A DNA stretch of 8,502 bases from JAAYLN01 sp964592855 (GTDB lineage: Bacteria > Verrucomicrobiota > Kiritimatiellia > RFP12 > JAAYLN01): NCBI GenBank assembly GCA_964592855.1, contig CAZQKI010000195.1, positions 1 through 8,502 on the forward strand. Direction: 5' to 3'. This document shows positions 5,873 to 8,502 of the stretch, one piece after another; the stretch's first letter is position 1; every line of letters starts with the position of its first letter. The position numbers were made by a program, and so were the translations under genes. The notes under the pieces were generated by a model that did no database searches, had not been told where the DNA came from, and was given only the letters and a program-made list of their open reading frames with translations.

Positions 5873-8368
5873 ATGAATACGTTGAAGCAATTGGCGATCT
5901 GGAGTGTCGTGGCGTGTGCGGCTGGCGGAGCGGCCACGCTGGCACGGGCGGCCGTGGCCGGCGATCCGGGCAAAAGCGATCTGGTCATTGTCGCCGGCGG
6001 TAAAACCGAAGCGGTGGTGGTGGTCTCGCCCGAGGCCGGTCTGCCCGAGGTCACGGGCAAGGACGGCGTCGTGACGCGCGGGATCGACAAGAACGGCACG
6101 CGCAACGAGGAATGGGCGGCGGCCGTCGACCTGGTGAAGTATATCGAGCTGATGAGCGGTGCGAAGCCGCGCCTGGCCGCCACGCGCGAGGCTATTCAGG
6201 CGGCGCTGGCCTCCCAGGCGCCGCTGCTGATCGTCGGCGACGAAGCGCTCAAGGCCCATCCTGCGCTGGCCGGGAAAATCCGGGCGGCGGCCAAGCCCAA
6301 GCCCACGCTGGGGTCGGACGCGATCGGCCTGGTGCGCGACGGCAACCGCGTCTTCGTGGCCGGCAACAACGATTCGTCGCATTACTACGCCGTCGCCGAG
6401 CTGCTGTGGCGCTGGGGCTGCCGCTGGTACATCCCCACCGACTTCGGCGAGTGCATCCCGACGGACCCGACGCTGGCCGTCGGCACGCTGGATCACGTCT
6501 ACGGGTCGCCGTTCGAAATCCGCGGCTACTGGATCTCCTGGGTGGGCGACAACGCCGGCCGCGCCGAGTTCCAGAAGCGCAACATGATGGTCCAGGGCCG
6601 CCGCGGCTTTCCCGGCACCGGACATGCCGTAGGCCAATACACGCGCGACGCGCCGGGCGCCAAGAGCATCTTCAACTTCCCCATCACGGCCCCCGAGACG
6701 GCTCAGCATGTCGCTGGCAAGCTTGACGAGGCCTTTGCCGCGGGGCGCGACAGCTCGATCGGCATGGAAGACGGCAACTACGATTCGGACTATCCGAAGG
6801 ACGTCGAACTGATGAAGCTGCAGTGGGACAAGTACATGATGCGCTGGTCGGTGGCCGATCCCATGCTGGAGCTTTACAACAACATCGCCCGCATCCTGCA
6901 GGACAAGCACCCCAAGAGCCCGGCGAAGCTCGGCTTCCTGGCCTATGCCAACATGACGATCCCGCCGGTGCGGAAGATGACCGCCGAACGGTCGCTCTAC
7001 TGCGAACTGGCCCCCATCGACATCGACCCCATCCACGGCATGGACGACGAGGATTCGCCGCCGCGGCAGGAATACCGCGATTTCCTGCACGCCTGGGCCA
7101 AGATCATGCAGGGTCGACTGGCCATCTACGACTACGACCAGGGCATGCTGGTGTGGCGCGACATCCCCAACCCCTCGCACCAGTCGTTCCGCCAGGACGT
7201 CAAGCACTACCGTGACGCCGGCATCCTCGGCATCAACACCGAGAGCCGCAACGCCATCGGCAGCACCTTTCTCAACCTCTTCCTCCGCGGGCGCCTGATG
7301 TGGAACCCCGATGCCGATGTCGACGCGCTGATCGCCGAGTTCTATCCCAAATTCTACGGCCCCGCGGCCGAGCCGATGGAAACCTACTGGAGCGCCATCT
7401 ACAAGGCCTGGGCCGACACGATCGTCACGGAACACGAGTATTTCGTGGCGCCGGCGATCTACACGCCCGAAGTCATCGAAGTCTGCCGCAAGAGCCTGGC
7501 CGATGCCGAGAAGCGGGTCGCGCCGCTCAAGGGCAAGGCCAACCGCACCCGGCAGGAGCAGCAGGTGCTCGACCGCCTGGTTTTCACGCGCATGAGCTTC
7601 GACATCCTGGATGGCTACCTCGGCATGGTGCGCGCCGCCGCGACGGAGATCGACTATCGGAAGGCCGCCGCCATCGGCACCAAGGCCCTGGCCGTGCGCG
7701 AGTCCATGACCGAAATGAACGGCATCTTCACCACCTATCGCGTCATGGGGGAGCGCGGCCCCTCCTGGTGGCCCGGCGAAGTCGAACAATACGCCAAACT
7801 GGCCGAACTGACCGACGGCCCCCGCGGCAAGCTGATCGCCAAGCTGTCGCTGGAATGGGCGTTCCGCCGCGACAAGGCGCGCGTCGGCGTGGCGGAGCAA
7901 TACGCCACGCAGGCGATCGACCTGACGCAATGGAACGCGGCCAGGGTGGGACTGACCCCGCGCAGCCGCAAGGACTTTGCCGGCGCGTGGGAAATGCTGC
8001 GCACGGATCTCTACGCCCAGGCGCAGGGTATCCGCGATCCCGACCGCCAGAGCTTCACTGGCGACCTGTGGTACCGCACCGATGTCGAACTGAAGGCCGA
8101 CCAGGTGAAGGGCCAGGTTCACCTCATGTTTCCGGGGCTGTTCAACGAGTGCCGGGTGTATGTCAACGGCCAGGAGGCCGGCTATCGCAAGCAGGGCAAC
8201 CTCTGGTGGTTGAACGATTACGCCTTCGAATGGGATGTCGACCTGACCGGCAAGCTCAAGGCCGGGGTGAACACCATCGCCCTGCGGGCCAACTGCGAGC
8301 ATCACTTCGGCGGCCTGTTCCGCCGGCCGTTCCTGTATGCGCCCGCCGCGACCGCACCCGCGAAATAA
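5873..8368 (+). CDS. Secreted DUF4838 family protein, glycoside-hydrolase-like, with C-terminal jelly-roll domain
   Basis: The 831-residue product has a Sec signal peptide at residues 1-26 (MNTLKQLAIW..., cleavage ARA/AVAG) and no lipobox. Residues about 35-190 resemble the alpha/beta N-terminal domain found beside alpha-glucuronidase and hexosaminidase barrels (KYIELMSGAKPRLA, LLIVGDEALKAHP, then WRWGCRWYIPTDFGECIP at about 179-196). Residues about 200-530 are the DUF4838 core, with GMEDGNYDSD (297-306), IYDYDQGMLVW, GINTESRN (Glu457) and RLMWNPDADVDALIAEFY. A helical stretch follows. Residues about 726-831 are a beta-galactosidase-type jelly roll (LWYRTDVEL, CRVYVNGQEAG, LKAGVNTIALRA). The family is associated with polysaccharide breakdown, but I cannot name its substrate or prove catalysis. 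Glu299, Asp300, Asp304 and Glu457 are candidate acids. The Cys-containing stretch that follows the Asp-Gly motif in many relatives (from memory) is absent here. The gene is GC-richer by eye than the left half and probably has its own promoter. Confidence 0.88.
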   Translation: MNTLKQLAIWSVVACAAGGAATLARAAVAGDPGKSDLVIVAGGKTEAVVVVSPEAGLPEVTGKDGVVTRGIDKNGTRNEEWAAAVDLVKYIELMSGAKPRLAATREAIQAALASQAPLLIVGDEALKAHPALAGKIRAAAKPKPTLGSDAIGLVRDGNRVFVAGNNDSSHYYAVAELLWRWGCRWYIPTDFGECIPTDPTLAVGTLDHVYGSPFEIRGYWISWVGDNAGRAEFQKRNMMVQGRRGFPGTGHAVGQYTRDAPGAKSIFNFPITAPETAQHVAGKLDEAFAAGRDSSIGMEDGNYDSDYPKDVELMKLQWDKYMMRWSVADPMLELYNNIARILQDKHPKSPAKLGFLAYANMTIPPVRKMTAERSLYCELAPIDIDPIHGMDDEDSPPRQEYRDFLHAWAKIMQGRLAIYDYDQGMLVWRDIPNPSHQSFRQDVKHYRDAGILGINTESRNAIGSTFLNLFLRGRLMWNPDADVDALIAEFYPKFYGPAAEPMETYWSAIYKAWADTIVTEHEYFVAPAIYTPEVIEVCRKSLADAEKRVAPLKGKANRTRQEQQVLDRLVFTRMSFDILDGYLGMVRAAATEIDYRKAAAIGTKALAVRESMTEMNGIFTTYRVMGERGPSWWPGEVEQYAKLAELTDGPRGKLIAKLSLEWAFRRDKARVGVAEQYATQAIDLTQWNAARVGLTPRSRKDFAGAWEMLRTDLYAQAQGIRDPDRQSFTGDLWYRTDVELKADQVKGQVHLMFPGLFNECRVYVNGQEAGYRKQGNLWWLNDYAFEWDVDLTGKLKAGVNTIALRANCEHHFGGLFRRPFLYAPAATAPAK

Positions 8369-8438
8369 TCCCTTTCTACGCCGCTCAGGACACTTACCCG
8401 AACACTTCGTCGCCACGCTTGAGCGGATACCCCGACCC

Positions 8439-8462
8439 GCTTCCCCGGGCGACACGGGAAGC
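8439..8462 (+). terminator. GC-rich hairpin downstream of the DUF4838 gene
   Basis: GCTTCCC (8439-8445) and GGGAAGC (8456-8462) form a perfect 7-bp stem with a 10-base loop, 71 bases after the stop codon. No T-run follows, so it does not fit a classical intrinsic terminator. It could stabilise the 3' end or assist Rho-type termination. Confidence 0.35.
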
Positions 8463-8470
8463 ACTGGACC

Positions 8471-8486
8471 CCGCCGTCCCCGGCGG
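8471..8486 (+). terminator. Second GC-rich hairpin downstream of the DUF4838 gene
   Basis: CCGCCG and CGGCGG form a perfect 6-bp stem around the tetraloop TCCC, eight bases after the preceding hairpin. It also lacks a T-run. The tandem arrangement is more suggestive than either hairpin alone. Confidence 0.35.
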
Positions 8487-8502
8487 TAAGCGAATGAAGC
8501 CG

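Noticed and set aside
8381..8426. 7-bp inverted repeat CCGCTCA and TGAGCGG
   Set aside because: The arms are 32 bases apart with no supporting inner pairing, too loose for a terminator or operator claim.
5735..8464. A 909-codon open frame on the minus strand opposite the DUF4838 gene
   Set aside because: It is the antisense shadow of a strongly coded GC-rich gene. Its translation is low-complexity, rich in Arg, Gly, Val and His, with no recognisable domain. The plus-strand frame has a signal peptide and family motifs.
8494..8502. ATGAAGCCG at the right edge as the start of another gene
   Set aside because: Only three codons are visible and there is no clear ribosome binding site, so it cannot be supported.

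Overview
The window holds four protein genes in two divergent pairs and no RNA gene, mobile element or CRISPR array that I can see. Every product carries an export signal: three Sec-type signal peptides and one lipoprotein signal. Moderately high GC, weak or missing Shine-Dalgarno sites at some genes, a Sel1/TPR secretory protein, a large lipoprotein alpha/beta hydrolase and a DUF4838-type glycoside-hydrolase-like protein together suggest a Gram-negative, polysaccharide-degrading bacterium. The PVC group (Verrucomicrobiota, Kiritimatiellota, Lentisphaerota or Planctomycetota) fits best. This placement is an inference from gene content, since no marker gene is present.

Left half (minus strand, 3632 down to 1): a two-gene unit. 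A 406-residue secreted Sel1/TPR repeat protein comes first. Its stop codon overlaps the start of a very large secreted protein through an ATGA junction. The second frame stays open for all 805 codons to the left edge, so its C-terminus is outside the window. It has no stop in the window and is easily missed. I do not recognise its family. It is a mosaic of a signal peptide, a helical coiled-coil region, a Gly-rich hydrophobic region, an Ala/Lys helix, an acidic Pro/Asp/Lys linker, and a beta-rich C-terminal part cut by the edge. This coupled pair is the most novel content here.

Middle (3633-3833): a divergent intergenic region of about 200 bp with a weak promoter candidate for the left unit and a small inverted repeat. 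To its right (3834-5717, plus) is a lipoprotein alpha/beta hydrolase with a complete-looking Ser-Asp-His triad.

Right half: a 155-bp gap carries a good sigma-54-like -24/-12 element, with a perfect 15-bp palindrome lying across the predicted start of transcription. It is followed by a secreted 831-residue DUF4838-family protein (5873-8368) with a C-terminal jelly-roll domain, probably acting on polysaccharide outside the cytoplasm. Two GC-rich hairpins follow it. The left unit and the hydrolase look like envelope biology, while the DUF4838 gene looks like a separately controlled carbohydrate gene. I see no direct evidence that the two halves work together.
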